From positions 20,988,001-21,052,000 of the forward strand of contig CM049403.1 of assembly GCA_026929865.2 (NCBI GenBank): 64,000 bases of DNA, given 5' to 3'. This stretch comes from Hyperoplus lanceolatus (taxonomy: Eukaryota > Chordata > Actinopteri > Uranoscopiformes > Ammodytidae). Position 1 is the first letter of the stretch. Every line of letters starts with the position of its first letter. The notes under the pieces are model-generated. The model made no database searches and had not been told where the DNA came from. It saw nothing but the letters and a program-made list of their open reading frames with translations. Below, piece after piece: positions 51,992 to 63,000 of the stretch. A program made the position numbers and the translations under genes.

Positions 51992-52405
51992 TGCAAGGAG
52001 AGAAGAGAGTTCGGGCTCTTAGAAGGAGTGTTCCCGCTCTGGGCGAGCAGTCCCAAGCAGCTATCCTCCTTTGTTAGCCTAGCTCCGAGTAGCAGCTTGT
52101 GGCTAGGTAGCGGCTAGCCGCTAATCACCGGCAGAGCTCTCTGTGTTCCTTTCCCTCCACAGATTAAGACGGGCCACGCCGGGGATAGAGTCTAGCTGAA
52201 CGGCAAAACTCACCCGAGATGTGACCAGAGGGTTCGGGCTCTTAGTGAAAGAGGGTTCGGGCTCTTAGTGAAAGAGTGTTCCCGCTCTGAGGCGGCAGTC
52301 CAGGGCAACAATCTCCTACTACTATCCTAGCTCCTAGCTTAGCGGAGCCAGGATAGTTAGCCGGCTTCCAATCCCAGTCCCAGGGTCTACCGGCAAAGTA
52401 CAAAG
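51992..52405 (-). promoter_or_regulatory. LINE 5' UTR with tandem sequence units (putative internal promoter)
   Basis: On the plus strand, GTTCGGGCTCTTAG occurs at about 52009, 52232 and 52254. The first and third are each followed by GAGTGTTCCCGCTCTG, GCAGTCC and a TCCTAGCTCC/AGCCTAGCTCC segment. This gives two long units spaced about 245 bp apart and a 22-bp partial unit between them. The stretch is GC-richer than its flanks. Tandem 5' units are known as promoter monomers in some LINEs; that function here is inferred. The upstream limit is uncertain. Confidence 0.6.
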
Positions 52406-55269
52406 AACGTACATAGATCATGTGGTGACTCGGCCGTCAGATCAGCTGTAACCTTGATCTTAAAGTGCTATAATAAAATAAACAGTTATCATATCCTGTG
52501 TCACTCTGGGGTTCATTGGTGTGAGCATTTTCAACTATAAACTAGAAACATGGTGATTGCTATCAATAATGTAATAACTAAATAACACGGTTCTGTTCCA
52601 GGAAGGTCTATGTGTGATTGGCTTCACGTGCAACGGCATCAGAATAGAAGTGTTGACCTCATCCATGCCGAGCAGGCAAATTAAATCGGGTCATGTCTAG
52701 CGTGGCTAGCGCTGCACCAACTCTTCTTCATCGATCCGTCTGGCAGGCTTTTTGCCAATGACATGCACAGCGCTTTCTCAGAAGTCATAAAGTATTCACC
52801 CCCCTACATAGCGGAAGAGTGTGCAACCCCCCCTGATGTCTGTCTCTTTCCCTTTCCAGTGGTATTGAAGCTATGATTTAAGCACACAATGTAACAACTA
52901 CCGGAAATGGTATTAAAATAGTTTCAATAAAACCCAAAATGTAAGGCGTTTGTGTATGATACTACAATCTACATTGAAGCAATAACCGTTTTAATCCACC
53001 ACTTATTGACTCCATAATGCAATATATAATACAATTATAACTGTATAAGGAAAAAAATGTTTAGTTTGCCCCATAATGTAATAGCCTAACTGACCCAAAA
53101 TGTAATAAGTAATTCTATTATGGACAAAAAGTTATTACGTTTTGGGCTCAGCATTTTGTTCTATTAGAACTGGCACAGCTGGGAACAGTCAGTATAGTGG
53201 CCAACCAATGAGACATCCATGACAATGCTGTGTCAGGCAGAGCTTGGCCACGCTCAGCCATGATGCCAGTGTTAGCCTGGTTTTGCTTCAGCCTGTTGTT
53301 GCGTCCTCTTAGCTTCAAGTGGGTTCGGACATTTAAGTGTCCCCCATAGATTCAGACCCAAGAGTTCTGTTTATGTAAAAACATGCAAACCAGGGAAACG
53401 CTTATTCTGATGAATTTAGTCCACAAAGCGTATTTTTCAGTGAGACAGATGATGAATGCTATCATTGATATTGTATTTGTGCCTGCTTCTTATTATGTTT
53501 GTTATGTCAACTGTTACAGGTATGTCACAATTGACGTTAAAATGACGAGTGCATGCTGCAGCAGCTATGGCTTAGTTTATGGTAAGTATTTTCTGTCCCT
53601 AAATGAACGGATAGAAAGGACTCTCTCTCCTTCAGAGTATACAGTAGGAATGCTGTTCTTGAAGATAAAGTTATCTCTTTAGCTAAAGTACTGTATGTGT
53701 CCGTGGGAGCCATTGCCAATGCTTGTCCCTAGCAAACACAGTTTCGAAATTTACATTTGAGGTATTTAGCAGTGGCTCATATCCTTAAAAGTATGATGAG
53801 AGAGCACGGAGGGGTTTGGATAATTGCCAGGGAATACTTTAACATGGTACTTGACTGGTAAAAAAGAATTAAGTGAGGCCTTTACTGCCACCCTGGCACA
53901 AAACAAACCTAGTTTATCAGTGAGGGGTATGGTGGTGTTGGAGGGCATGAGGTTGATAAGTTAAGTATAAAACTTTTATAAGACAAAGCCTTTAACAATA
54001 GCCACCTCACTCAAAGCCATACACAGAGCCCATACATACAGTATACATAATTTAAATATGCTTACGGACTATTCCTTTTAAGAAGGACACCCTGCTGAGT
54101 AAAAAAGAACGGGAGGAAGTTCTTCAGAAGGTTTGAGAGAATCTGTGGAGGCAGAGATCAAGCAAACAGGAAGTCAAGAGGAGTGCAAAGTTGCTCTGAA
54201 CCAAAACATTAGAAAACCACCTACAGCTCTGACAGGACGAAAGGGATTTAAGTCTGGCCCTGAATGTAAACAAGCAACAGTAACCTTTGACCTCTCCACA
54301 CTCATCCCATTCATGGGTATGAACACAGTGGGCTAAGAGGATATAACTTGAGGATGCATATACAGCTTTTTTTTGGCCATGTCCTGCCATTTATTTCATT
54401 GAATCACCCCTGGAAGGCACAGGATATATGTTACTGCTGCCTGATATGTTGTGTGTAGGGCTGCCCATGTGTTTTTGAGTGTAGTGAGGGTATAGGTTTG
54501 TGTTTGTTGAGCTGTACAACATATCATTGCAACACTCTCATTGGCTGTGAGATGCTTATAATGGCAGAATAACATTGATGTTATTGAGTGGCAATGGGAA
54601 CGCTTTAGCCAGTTTAACTGCCTTTCATTGAATGGTAACACACCATTGGCTTAGTTGTCCCAATTTACTTAATGTAAATATAATTGTGGAGCAAAGCCTC
54701 TGTGGTTGGCCTGTGAAGTCTGTTCTGTCTAAGCACATGCAAAAGTAGAAAAGCACATGGAAGTTATGCAATCCTACAGTTTGTCATACGTATTAAAGAA
54801 AATAAAGTATGTAACAGTTATTTAAGCATGTTGCCATATAAATGATGAAGTTGTCTCCCAGTTTTTCTTTAGGGATGAATAATAGATAATGACCTTTTAC
54901 CTGTTGTCCTTAAAATTGGAACCAATGCCCACTAGTCCTATATATATATACACAATGATCCATTTATATTATTTGATATTTACTGTCAGATCTCACCATT
55001 ATCAGAGACTGGTGGCTGGAATTTGAGGGGACGAGACTGTTCTCTCTATTATTTTGTGATTTTATGCATTTTTATAGTAGATGTCATTTAAACCAATTTA
55101 GACATAGAAACATTGCGGAAACTACTGTAGCCTACTGAAAACATGGTCATTTTTAAGAGTCCTTCTGTGTTTCTCTTTCTGTCTGATTTGTTTATTCCCC
55201 GGGCCGGAAAAATGCCACGTGGTAATTTCCTGTATCGATAGAATTGATCTGACGTGGGGCATAGAGGAG
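52406..55269. other. Non-coding stretch with AT-rich repeat cluster
   Basis: No recognised gene. Apart from the motif cluster at 52925-53150, I see nothing that resembles a coding exon. The frames at 53383-53682 and 54124-54390 have no domain-like features. Confidence 0.5.
52925..53150. repeat. AT-rich cluster of CCCAAAATGTAATAA motifs
   Basis: The motif ACCCAAAATGTAA occurs at about 52932 and 53093. CCCCATAATGTAATAG lies at 53070, and the inverted form TTATTACGTTTTGGG at about 53132. Direct and inverted copies of one motif suggest the end region of a DNA element, but the boundaries are not resolved. Confidence 0.35.
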
Positions 55270-56074
55270 TGATGCATTTAGCTGTTCACAAAATAAAAAT
55301 ACAAATGTTTTCCGATTTCTGCAAATCAGGCATTTTACGCAGAAGTTAATTCCCCAATTCCCTCACAAACCGCCAGCCAATCATGTCGATTTGTTTCTTT
55401 CGTTAAACCCCACATTAAAAGGCTCAATATCTGTGTTTTTCAACCTTATTTTGAAGTTGCATAGCCCCTCATTAGCAGCTATAAGGACCCTGTGGGAGCA
55501 GGACCTAGGTTCTGCCTTCACAGATCACATGTGGGATTCAGTCCTGGATCGGATACACTCTACCTCCATGTGCGCCCGACATGCTCTTGTGCAATTTAAA
55601 GTAGTACATCGTATCCACATATCTAAAACTAAATTAGCTCGTATGTTCCCCGATGTAGACCCGACCTGTGATAGCTGTTAGAGCGCACCGGCATCACTCT
55701 TTCACATGTACTGGTTGTGTCCCACCTTGACTGAGTTCTGGACATCAGTTTTTCAAACAATTTCTGAAGTACTTCAGCATCAAATTGAGCCGAACCCTTT
55801 CACTGCAATTTTTGGCATTGCTCCAAATCCGGGCTAGCCTAAAGTGAAGTTGAAGGTACTGGCCTTCACCTCATTACTTGCTCGTAGGGCTATCTTACTC
55901 AAGTGGAAAGATCCTGCTCCTTCTTCCCACTCACATTGGATTAGAGACATTATGTCATGTATGAATTTAGAGAAAATATGTTATACTACCCAGGGATCTG
56001 AGAATAAATTTGACAGAATTTGGCGCCCCTTCCTAGATTATTTTAAAAAACCAACAACAACAATACAAGAGTAG
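55270..56074 (+). pseudogene. L1-type ORF2 C-terminal fragment with two in-frame stops
   Basis: The reading frame through 55391-55681 continues in the same frame to 56074. It is interrupted by TAG at 55679-55681 and another TAG near 55838. The homologous-looking frame extends upstream of 55391 (FRFLQIRHF at about 55310-55336). Recognisable L1 ORF2 C-terminal features are CARHALVQFKVVHRIHISK, the zinc-knuckle-like DPTCDSC followed after the stop by FHMYWLCP, FTAIFGIAPN and LLARRAILLKWKDP. The endonuclease and reverse transcriptase parts are absent. No frameshift is needed, so decay is moderate. Confidence 0.82.
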
Positions 56075-56297
56075 CTTTTTTTTTCATATCGATTGTTTAT
56101 TTGTTTCTTGTAGCGTGTATTTCGTTTATGTCATTTTTTAACATTGTGTATTGTTTTTTTGTTTTTTTGATGCAGGATTGTTTGTGGTTGGGTGGGGGGG
56201 TGGGATATGGGCGGGGTGTGTTCGGGGGAAGAAAAAAGGGGAAAAACTAAATCATTGTACTGTATTTGCTTTGCAAATCTTTTGATGAATAAAAAAA
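55270..56297 (+). mobile_element. 5'-truncated L1-type LINE
   Basis: Plus-strand remnant consisting of the last part of an L1-type ORF2, a T-rich and G-rich 3' UTR and the terminal TGATGAATAAAAAAA (A run 56291-56297). 5' truncation is the usual outcome of LINE insertion. It belongs to a different clade from the L2-like LINE at 47.7-52.4 kb: its C-terminus has the Cys-rich motif of L1 elements and it ends in an A tail rather than pentamers. Confidence 0.8.
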
Positions 56298-56641
56298 CCT
56301 GGAGAATGGTGGAGAATGTGTGTGTACATGTGCCTATGTCTTTTATGGTTTAATATATCTTTTGGACATAATCATCATTGGATATCTCATCTAATATGTG
56401 TCCACATATTAAATGTGCCCACATCGTGCTACAGCATTGTTGCTGTGAGCTTGACCAAGGCTTGTGGTGTCATAACGTGCCAACGTTTAAAAGACAGAGT
56501 GTGGCTCCGTTTGAAGAAATGCATCTGGGGGTGCTTGTTCCCTGCTCCATCCTTTATTCTGTGATTGAATCGATGCAGGTCGGCTGATCTCAGCGGGCTC
56601 TGACACTGTCAAGCGCAGCCTACCCTCTTTTACTTCCAACA
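56298..56641. other. Short non-coding stretch, nothing recognised
   Basis: Sequence between the L1 remnant and the inverted duplication; no gene recognised. Confidence 0.5.
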
Positions 56642-57149
56642 CTTTGGCTAATGGAGTCACTGCAATGTCAGATGGAAGGAAGTCCGTTGTGGTGGTAGTG
56701 GTAAAGTGGTAAATGGACTTGTATAGCGCTAATCTCCGTTTATCACAGACTCAAAGCGCTTTACATTGTTTTTTGTACACATTCACCCAGTCACACACAC
56801 ACTCATACACCGATAGCAGCAGCTACCACGCAGGGTAGGCTTAGCACTAGGGTGCTAAGCTAACTAAGCTAACTATCGGGAGCAATTCGGGGTTCAGTGT
56901 CTTGCCCAGGGACACTTCGACATGTGGCGGGGTGACGGGGGTTCGAACCTCCGACCCTGCACACCAGAGGCGAACTTCCTACCCACTTCGCCACTGCCGC
57001 CCCTGTGGCGGTCTGCCTGCAAACTGTCAGATATTAGCTGGCCCAAATTATCATTACAGGACCTGTAACCAAGCCCTGATTTCTATTTAATACACCGGGG
57101 GTAGAGTAAAGATGTGTTGCAGGGGCAGAAATTGGATTCGAAACAGGGT
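56642..57149 (-). repeat. Inverted copy of 59247-59438, split by a SINE
   Basis: With the SINE (56697-57003) removed, this is the reverse complement of 59247-59438. I see only about three substitutions, for example GCGGTCTGCC against GCGGCCTGCC and TGTAACC against TGTGACC. The homology starts abruptly at CTTTGGCTAATGGAGTC and ends at GAAACAGGGT. Confidence 0.9.
56697..57003 (-). mobile_element. tRNA-derived SINE (minus strand) inserted in the duplicated segment
   Basis: Read on the minus strand it starts GGGGCGGCAGTGGCGAAGTG and has box B GGTTCGAACCCCCG (complement of 56937-56952 region). The body carries GTCCCTGGGCAAGACACTGA, and the 3' end is AAAGCGCTTTGAGTC...AGCGCTATACAAGTCCATTT, an end typical of teleost tRNA-SINEs. 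Imperfect 9-bp direct repeats TGTGGTGGT (56688-56696) and TGTGGCGGT (57004-57012) flank it. The other copy of the surrounding segment (59247-59438) has TGTGGCGGC at the junction and no SINE, which confirms both boundaries. A short internal tandem, CTAACTAAG/CTAACTATC, is present. Confidence 0.92.
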
Positions 57150-57233
57150 CCATTAGCCAAAGGTTCTTGTTTTCTTCCTATGAGAAATAACCAAATTTGA
57201 TATTAAAACAATTGCAACACATATTGGAATGTA
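57149..57233 (+). repeat. Direct copy of 59425-59509
   Basis: 85 bp from TCCATTAGCCAAAGG to ATTGGAATGTA, apparently identical to 59425-59509 in the same orientation. It abuts the inverted copy without spacer. Confidence 0.92.
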
Positions 57234-59246
57234 GTGCCAGCCAAAGGTCGATAGATTAACATTGTCATAGAACAAAGGGTAGGTTTATCTACTGCATGTA
57301 GGCAGTTGGTGAAATATACAGTATGTGATTGAAGCTGCTTCCACCTTCACAGACCCCTTTAACATGTTCAGCACAAACCTAAATCAACCTACTCCTGCTG
57401 GCATGTAAACAGTAAATGCCAGTTATAGGACCATGGCACACGCTCACCCTTGAAGCCAATGATGAAGCACCACACTCCCCCCTGCCCCATATTGCCAGTG
57501 GAGCAGTGACTACAACGTAGAATAATTGTCATGGCTTGATATGGAGGAGGTGATGATGTACTTCCCTTTTCATGCGTCAGCAGATTATGGCAGCATCCAT
57601 CACTGGTCCCAGACCCTGTGCTAATAATCAGCTGGGTATATCTCAATCTACCATCTCTGATTTACGCCGAGCTCTGCGGTAGGATGACAAGTTTTTAAAC
57701 GGAGCTGCGCAATGTAAATAATAGCCTTACTGAGTGTCGAGTCGATGGATTCATGCTGAGAGAGGTGTGGGAAGAGAAGCATTCACTTCCACGTGCAAGC
57801 AAACATTTGTCCCTGAAGTAATCTTGGCAGAACACATCACAGGAATGTCTTTTTTAAAGCAAAGTTCCGTGCAATACATATTTTAAGTGTTAATATTAAT
57901 AAGTGGCCAGATTATGAATGACCTGCTTTTTAAATTAAAAATGTTACAGCTAGGTAAATACAAACTGAGCAGTAGCACAACTGTGTGGGAACTCATTTTG
58001 CGACTTTTGCCAAAATCATGGATTGACTGATAAGGTTTGATAATGTCCTCTGATTAAAAGCAGCTGGGTTTGCAACTGCCTATTCTAAGCCGATCTGCTT
58101 ACAGCGTCAGGTCAACTGCAACTGACTTCGAGTGATGTCATTATTTTGATGCTGAACCTGCCACTCATACGTTTTTTTTTCTTCTCTTTTACAGTCACTT
58201 TTATTACAGCCTTCAATCTCACCTTTTAGGATCAGGCTGTAAAGAAGGCCAATGTCACCCCGCCAACACAAGCCATAAACAACCCTGCCCTAACTTTCTC
58301 ATTCACGGGTCCGTTAGACCTCGAGCGTAATGACATCACCCTGTATCAACCAATCAGAGGACAGGTTAAGCTCCATCTTGTTTGACCTTGCTTGCATTGA
58401 GACAGTCTTGATTCTCCAAAATAAGTAGGTGTATAATGTCCACGGCGTCTTGCGGTTTTCATTATCCTGCTTTCAATTAGGATAGAACAGCAGATAGGGG
58501 ACAGGTCAGGTGCTACTCCCTAAAAATGTCCCAGATTAGAAAAGTATCGAAATTGGATTGCTTTGAAAATATGTATTATTATCTCACTTCAACATTAGAT
58601 AAAACTGTTGGATTATGGTAAGCATTTTGACAGTCTGAGTAATTCCTTGAAGGACTTCGAGCTGTGTGACTGACCTGAAGGGCAATGACGCACAGCACTT
58701 AGTTTTTCTCTGTGTGCACTGGGCCACGTCTCAAGGGTTCTCTTATGGTATGAGGCTTAAACAATTATAGCCCGCTCTGTGGCCTTTTACACCCCTGGCT
58801 TAATCCAAAAATGGAGTTGTACGGGAATTGTGAGATGAAAAATGGCTCATTTGCTGTCTTCGCCAATTGAATTGACCTGAGAGAAGACTGACCTAATGAG
58901 AATATCCCTGAGCCAAATTGAAATGTGATTATCATCCAATCAGGGAAAAGTTGGGAATAATCAAAGATAGATAAATCTGGACTCTCCCTCCCTCTTACTC
59001 CAAGGTCAGTGGTTGTTGAAGGCCTCATCTAAGCTCCAGCCTGTAATGATCCGACAAGTACCTCCACATATTGCCATCTCCCCGTCTCCATTTTCCGCAG
59101 CACTTTGTCCATTTCAGCACCTTTAAATGAGGTCACATTAAAGATGCTGCAACAGATTCTCCAAGACAAAGTGAAATTCAATGAAACTCGGTGGAAATAA
59201 CATTCAGCAGCTTTATATAATACACTTTTTTTATCCCACATTCCCA
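57234..59246. other. Non-coding stretch between the duplicated segments
   Basis: About 2 kb without a recognised gene or transposon. Frames at 57389-57646 and 58765-59028 are not protein-like. Confidence 0.5.
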
Positions 59247-59509
59247 ACCCTGTTTCGAATCCAATTTCTGCCCCTGCAACACATCTTTACTCTACCCCCG
59301 GTGTATTAAATAGAAATCAGGGCTTGGTCACAGGTCCTGTAATGATAATTTGGGCCAGCTAATATCTGACAGTTTGCAGGCAGGCCGCCACAACGGACTT
59401 CCTTCCATCTGACATTGCAGTGACTCCATTAGCCAAAGGTTCTTGTTTTCTTCCTATGAGAAATAACCAAATTTGATATTAAAACAATTGCAACACATAT
59501 TGGAATGTA
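59247..59509 (+). repeat. Second copy of the rearranged duplication, without SINE
   Basis: 59247-59438 is matched in inverted orientation at 56642-57149 (minus the SINE). The overlapping 59425-59509 is matched directly at 57149-57233. This copy is continuous, so it looks like the ancestral arrangement and the other copy like the derived one (inference). Confidence 0.9.
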
Positions 59510-59973
59510 ACCTATTTAATTGCATGTCTGGAAATATACCACTAAAAAAATCCATGTGCCTGAATATTGGGGTTACTGTTAAAGAACATGTCAACCTATT
59601 TGATGTGAGACTTGCCATGATATATGCCCCTATACTGGGCATTGATTGGTTTGTAGAAGGGCCTGCGTCTGCTTTTTCTATTCGGTGGTAAAGTATTCAT
59701 CGTTTTGAATGAATGGTTGAAGAAAAGTGAACAAAAAGATATTTTTCCGCAGCGCTGTATAGTTCAGGCAGCCGGCCAGACAAAGCACACATTCTGCTTT
59801 GACTACAATTGTATTAAAAAAATTATTTTAAAAACATGCCCGTCTCCTGTGAGCAACCCCTGCCTCCACACCTACAGTTCACCCGTCAATGGTTCATTTT
59901 CCTCTTTGTGACTGGTGATCGCCGGCCTGGACTTCCTGTAATTGGCCTGAAAATCCAAACCATCCAAAAACAT
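59510..59973. other. Non-coding stretch, nothing recognised
   Basis: No recognised gene or repeat. A 72-codon frame (59473-59691) begins inside the duplicated segment and lacks domain features. Confidence 0.45.
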
Positions 59974-60079
59974 GTTTTCACACTGACTTGTTTGGCATAG
60001 TCCGGACACACCTATAGTTTTGGTTCGGATCAAAAGGAAAAGTCAGATAGTCCGGACCAAACAAGGTAGGTGTAAAAGC
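59974..60079. mobile_element. Palindromic MITE-like hairpin
   Basis: TTTTCACACTGACTTGTTTGG on the left pairs with CCAAACAAGGTAGGTGTAAAA on the right. TAGTCCGGAC on the left pairs imperfectly with the second TAGTCCGGAC by its GTCCGGAC palindrome. The result is an imperfect hairpin of about 105 bp. The TTTGGTCCGGAC and TTACACCT motifs are familiar from short teleost DNA-element ends. No target duplication was identified. Confidence 0.5.
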
Positions 60080-63000
60080 CCCTTAAAAGAAGCCCTAAGT
60101 ATTAGGACAGGAAACAAAATGATATGGCAGGAAAAAAATATTCTTTTTTTGATTTGAGGTACTTAAACAAGTTTCACGTATGTTTTTCTTTTTCTTCATG
60201 CAAGAGTTTGAAGTTAATACCAAATGATGAAAGGCAATGGTTTTTTTTATGCAAGAGATTTGCTTGGATTTATCTTTCAAGCATGCATTTGATTATTGTC
60301 TTTGATTCCTATTTGTTTCTACTTTCTAGTTTGTGTAATTAATGGTATACTTGAATATTTCCGCTCATGATTTATTAAATATTTATCTTACTGGCAGAGA
60401 TAACGGTTTTGTAGCTTGAACATTCGTTTCCTAGTATGTCTAGTTGGTTATTGCACTCATTCTAATGCTGCATTCATCTTAAGTCGTTTTTGATAGCAGC
60501 GTCTTCCATGTGTTTATTCTTAAAAATGCCTGAAATGATTGCTTTGATGAACATAAAAGCCTTAAAATCAATTTCCAAGGCTTAGAACTTGTCTCTCTTC
60601 GCTGATGTTTTCTCCCAACTGTGGAATACAAGCAAAAGAGAGATGGAGTGCTTTGCTCACTGGGAGGAGAGCGAGAAAGGGGGAGGGAGCGGGGTCAATT
60701 ACCTGAACACAATTACTGCGTCTAACAACCGCCATCCATCACTTGCATCCGCCCTCAGCACCATCCCATCCACACATTTTGGGTTGGCTGGTTGGCTTTC
60801 CCACCAGATCGGCTAGACACTCTGTCATCCCAAAAGAAGCCCCTCCTTGCGCCAATTGAAAACCTGAGTGGCATTCTTAAACAACCTTCCCTCTGCTCCT
60901 CCTCATCCTCCTTTCTCCTGTGTGCTGCTCACTTTAGCCAAGTCTGGCTCGAGGTAGCAGACCTTGATTGTCAAGCTTCAGGAGGGGTGGTAACCAGGGG
61001 GTTATCTTAATTACAGCCAATGGGAGCCCTTGGACCAACTCACTGCCAGCATATTGGGTTTGGAATCACTCTAATCTATATATTGACAAAGACGACAGAC
61101 CTAATGCCTTACATTGCTAAAATAACCAGTTGGAGATTGCGGTTGGATGCTTGCCCATGCACCCCAAGATGTAATACCCGGAGTGTTAGACATTGCCATG
61201 GTTGTCAACTGTTGAGCTTTCTGCACCATCAAGTTTGGTTGTAGCGTGCAAATAAACATTTCAGAAACCGATATTAATTTTGAACATGTTTAATATAGGT
61301 ACTACTGTATATTAATGACAAATTAACAATAACCCTTCCCTCAATTTGTTTTGCAATTTGTCCTTTTTGCGAGTTTGAATGAGTGGACTTACTATAAAAA
61401 CACCCAAGGACAGGCTATTACACGAGCCAGAAACAGAGGGCCCAGATTGCCTGATCTGTAATAAGACAATCCCTTTGGGCCATATGGGCACTGCAGCTAT
61501 GCAAGATTATGTAGGCGGGCGGACACGCTAGCAATATTAGATAGAGATTAGATTGGAGACAAAACCCCTTTTAAACGAGCCCAGAGGAAACGCTGTAAAC
61601 ATGCTTAGTCTTTTCATTTTCTCGCCTGTCTCTGCAGCACACATATATTCATACATATATTCTCACAAGCGCATACTAAAGGAGGTTGTGAGGGGACCTG
61701 GGTTGGAAAGACTCATGATCAGAATAGCAATGAATATCCAGAATGGCAGAACAGGTGCTGCTGGAAGACAGGTGAATGGGTTGAGGGGAGGATGGCTGAA
61801 GTGCAAGGTTATGTGGCTGCATGGCTAATGTGAGGATCTGTAGTCGCAGCCTTGGGGTAACTAAGGTTAGACCTTGGGTGCTCCGATTAATCATTACACC
61901 CCTGTCTGTGTGGGTGTGGGTGGGGGTTCTGTGCGGTTCTAATATTTATTTTATCGGATTTCATCGTGATTGCCCTTGAGAATAGGTCTGCCTGAAATAT
62001 TGATGTCATATATTGAAAGTGATATAACAACCCTGTGCTTACTACATTGGTTCACTTTTACTCCAGTTAATACTTATTCAAACGTTAAACTTAAAACATT
62101 TCTGAGTTCTCCAAGCACATATGAACTCACTTACTCTCTCATACATGGAGGCACACACAAGGTTTTAATACATACAACCAAGACACTCTTTGAGGCTCAC
62201 TGGCCTCTTCCCAACACTCTCAGAGACGAAGATCAACCTTTCACAAATTGCCTTGTCTTTACCTTGTGTCTCTTCTCGCTTGTCTTTTGGCATCCAGTGT
62301 CTTCTGACAACCTGCATCTTTCCTCCACCCTTTACCTCTGTCTGTAACCCTGGAGCCCAATTACCCACCAAGAACTCAGAGATCCAATCACAAAGACAGG
62401 CCATGCTCCAGTGTTTACTATGCTCACTGCAAAACTTCCAACATACCTGCTGCTGCCCCAAGCATGGAGTTGACGAAGCAGTGGCCAACCCACCTTTTAT
62501 CTGGCATCAAGTCCAAATTCACCCACTGTTTGGATTTCTGTTAATCGTTTTCTCAAATCTCCTCTACTGAAGCCTGGTAGCTGTATATTTGTTAGCTAAA
62601 TCTCAATCACCACTTGAACAGATGTGTTAATTGCAAACATTTACACAGTTGCCGTTAAATCAATGTTTTTTTGTATTGTGGTAGCTTAAGGGGCACAAGT
62701 TATTTTCATTGAAGTTGTGCAAGGCAAGGTAAATGGTCATAATGGTCTCTAAGCACTTGACCGCAAATGACTCAATTTGTATGTAATGAACTTGTTTTAG
62801 AAACAGCTGCACTCCATTGTTATTTCCTGGGACCGAAACACACCAAATTCATTATTCTTTCCCAGGCCAAATATCTTCATCGGGATGATTTGGCTGTAAA
62901 GGTCAGCGCTGAAGACCTTTGATGACACCAGGGCCTGGGGTTTCTGCCAGATGATGTCACAATCAACACACTCATAGGAGTGTGTTCTACACTGACGCAG

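Larger units (their letters stand above)
47707..52405 (-). mobile_element. Apparently full-length L2/CR1-like LINE (minus strand)
   Basis: On the minus strand, in order: a 5' UTR with repeated units (about 52405 to 51992), ORF1, a 38-bp spacer, ORF2, and a 3' UTR of about 0.5 kb ending in repeated AATCA/TTGAT pentamers (47707-47730). There is no poly(A) tail and no RNase H domain after the reverse transcriptase. With an apurinic-like endonuclease at the start of ORF2, this fits the Jockey group (L2/CR1-like). Both ORFs are open without stop codon or frameshift, so the copy may be young and could be competent. The 5' boundary is approximate and target-site duplications were not identified. Confidence 0.88.

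Noticed and set aside
62165..62570. Three overlapping ORFs of 107-126 codons on both strands
   Set aside because: Mutually overlapping chance frames without domain patterns.
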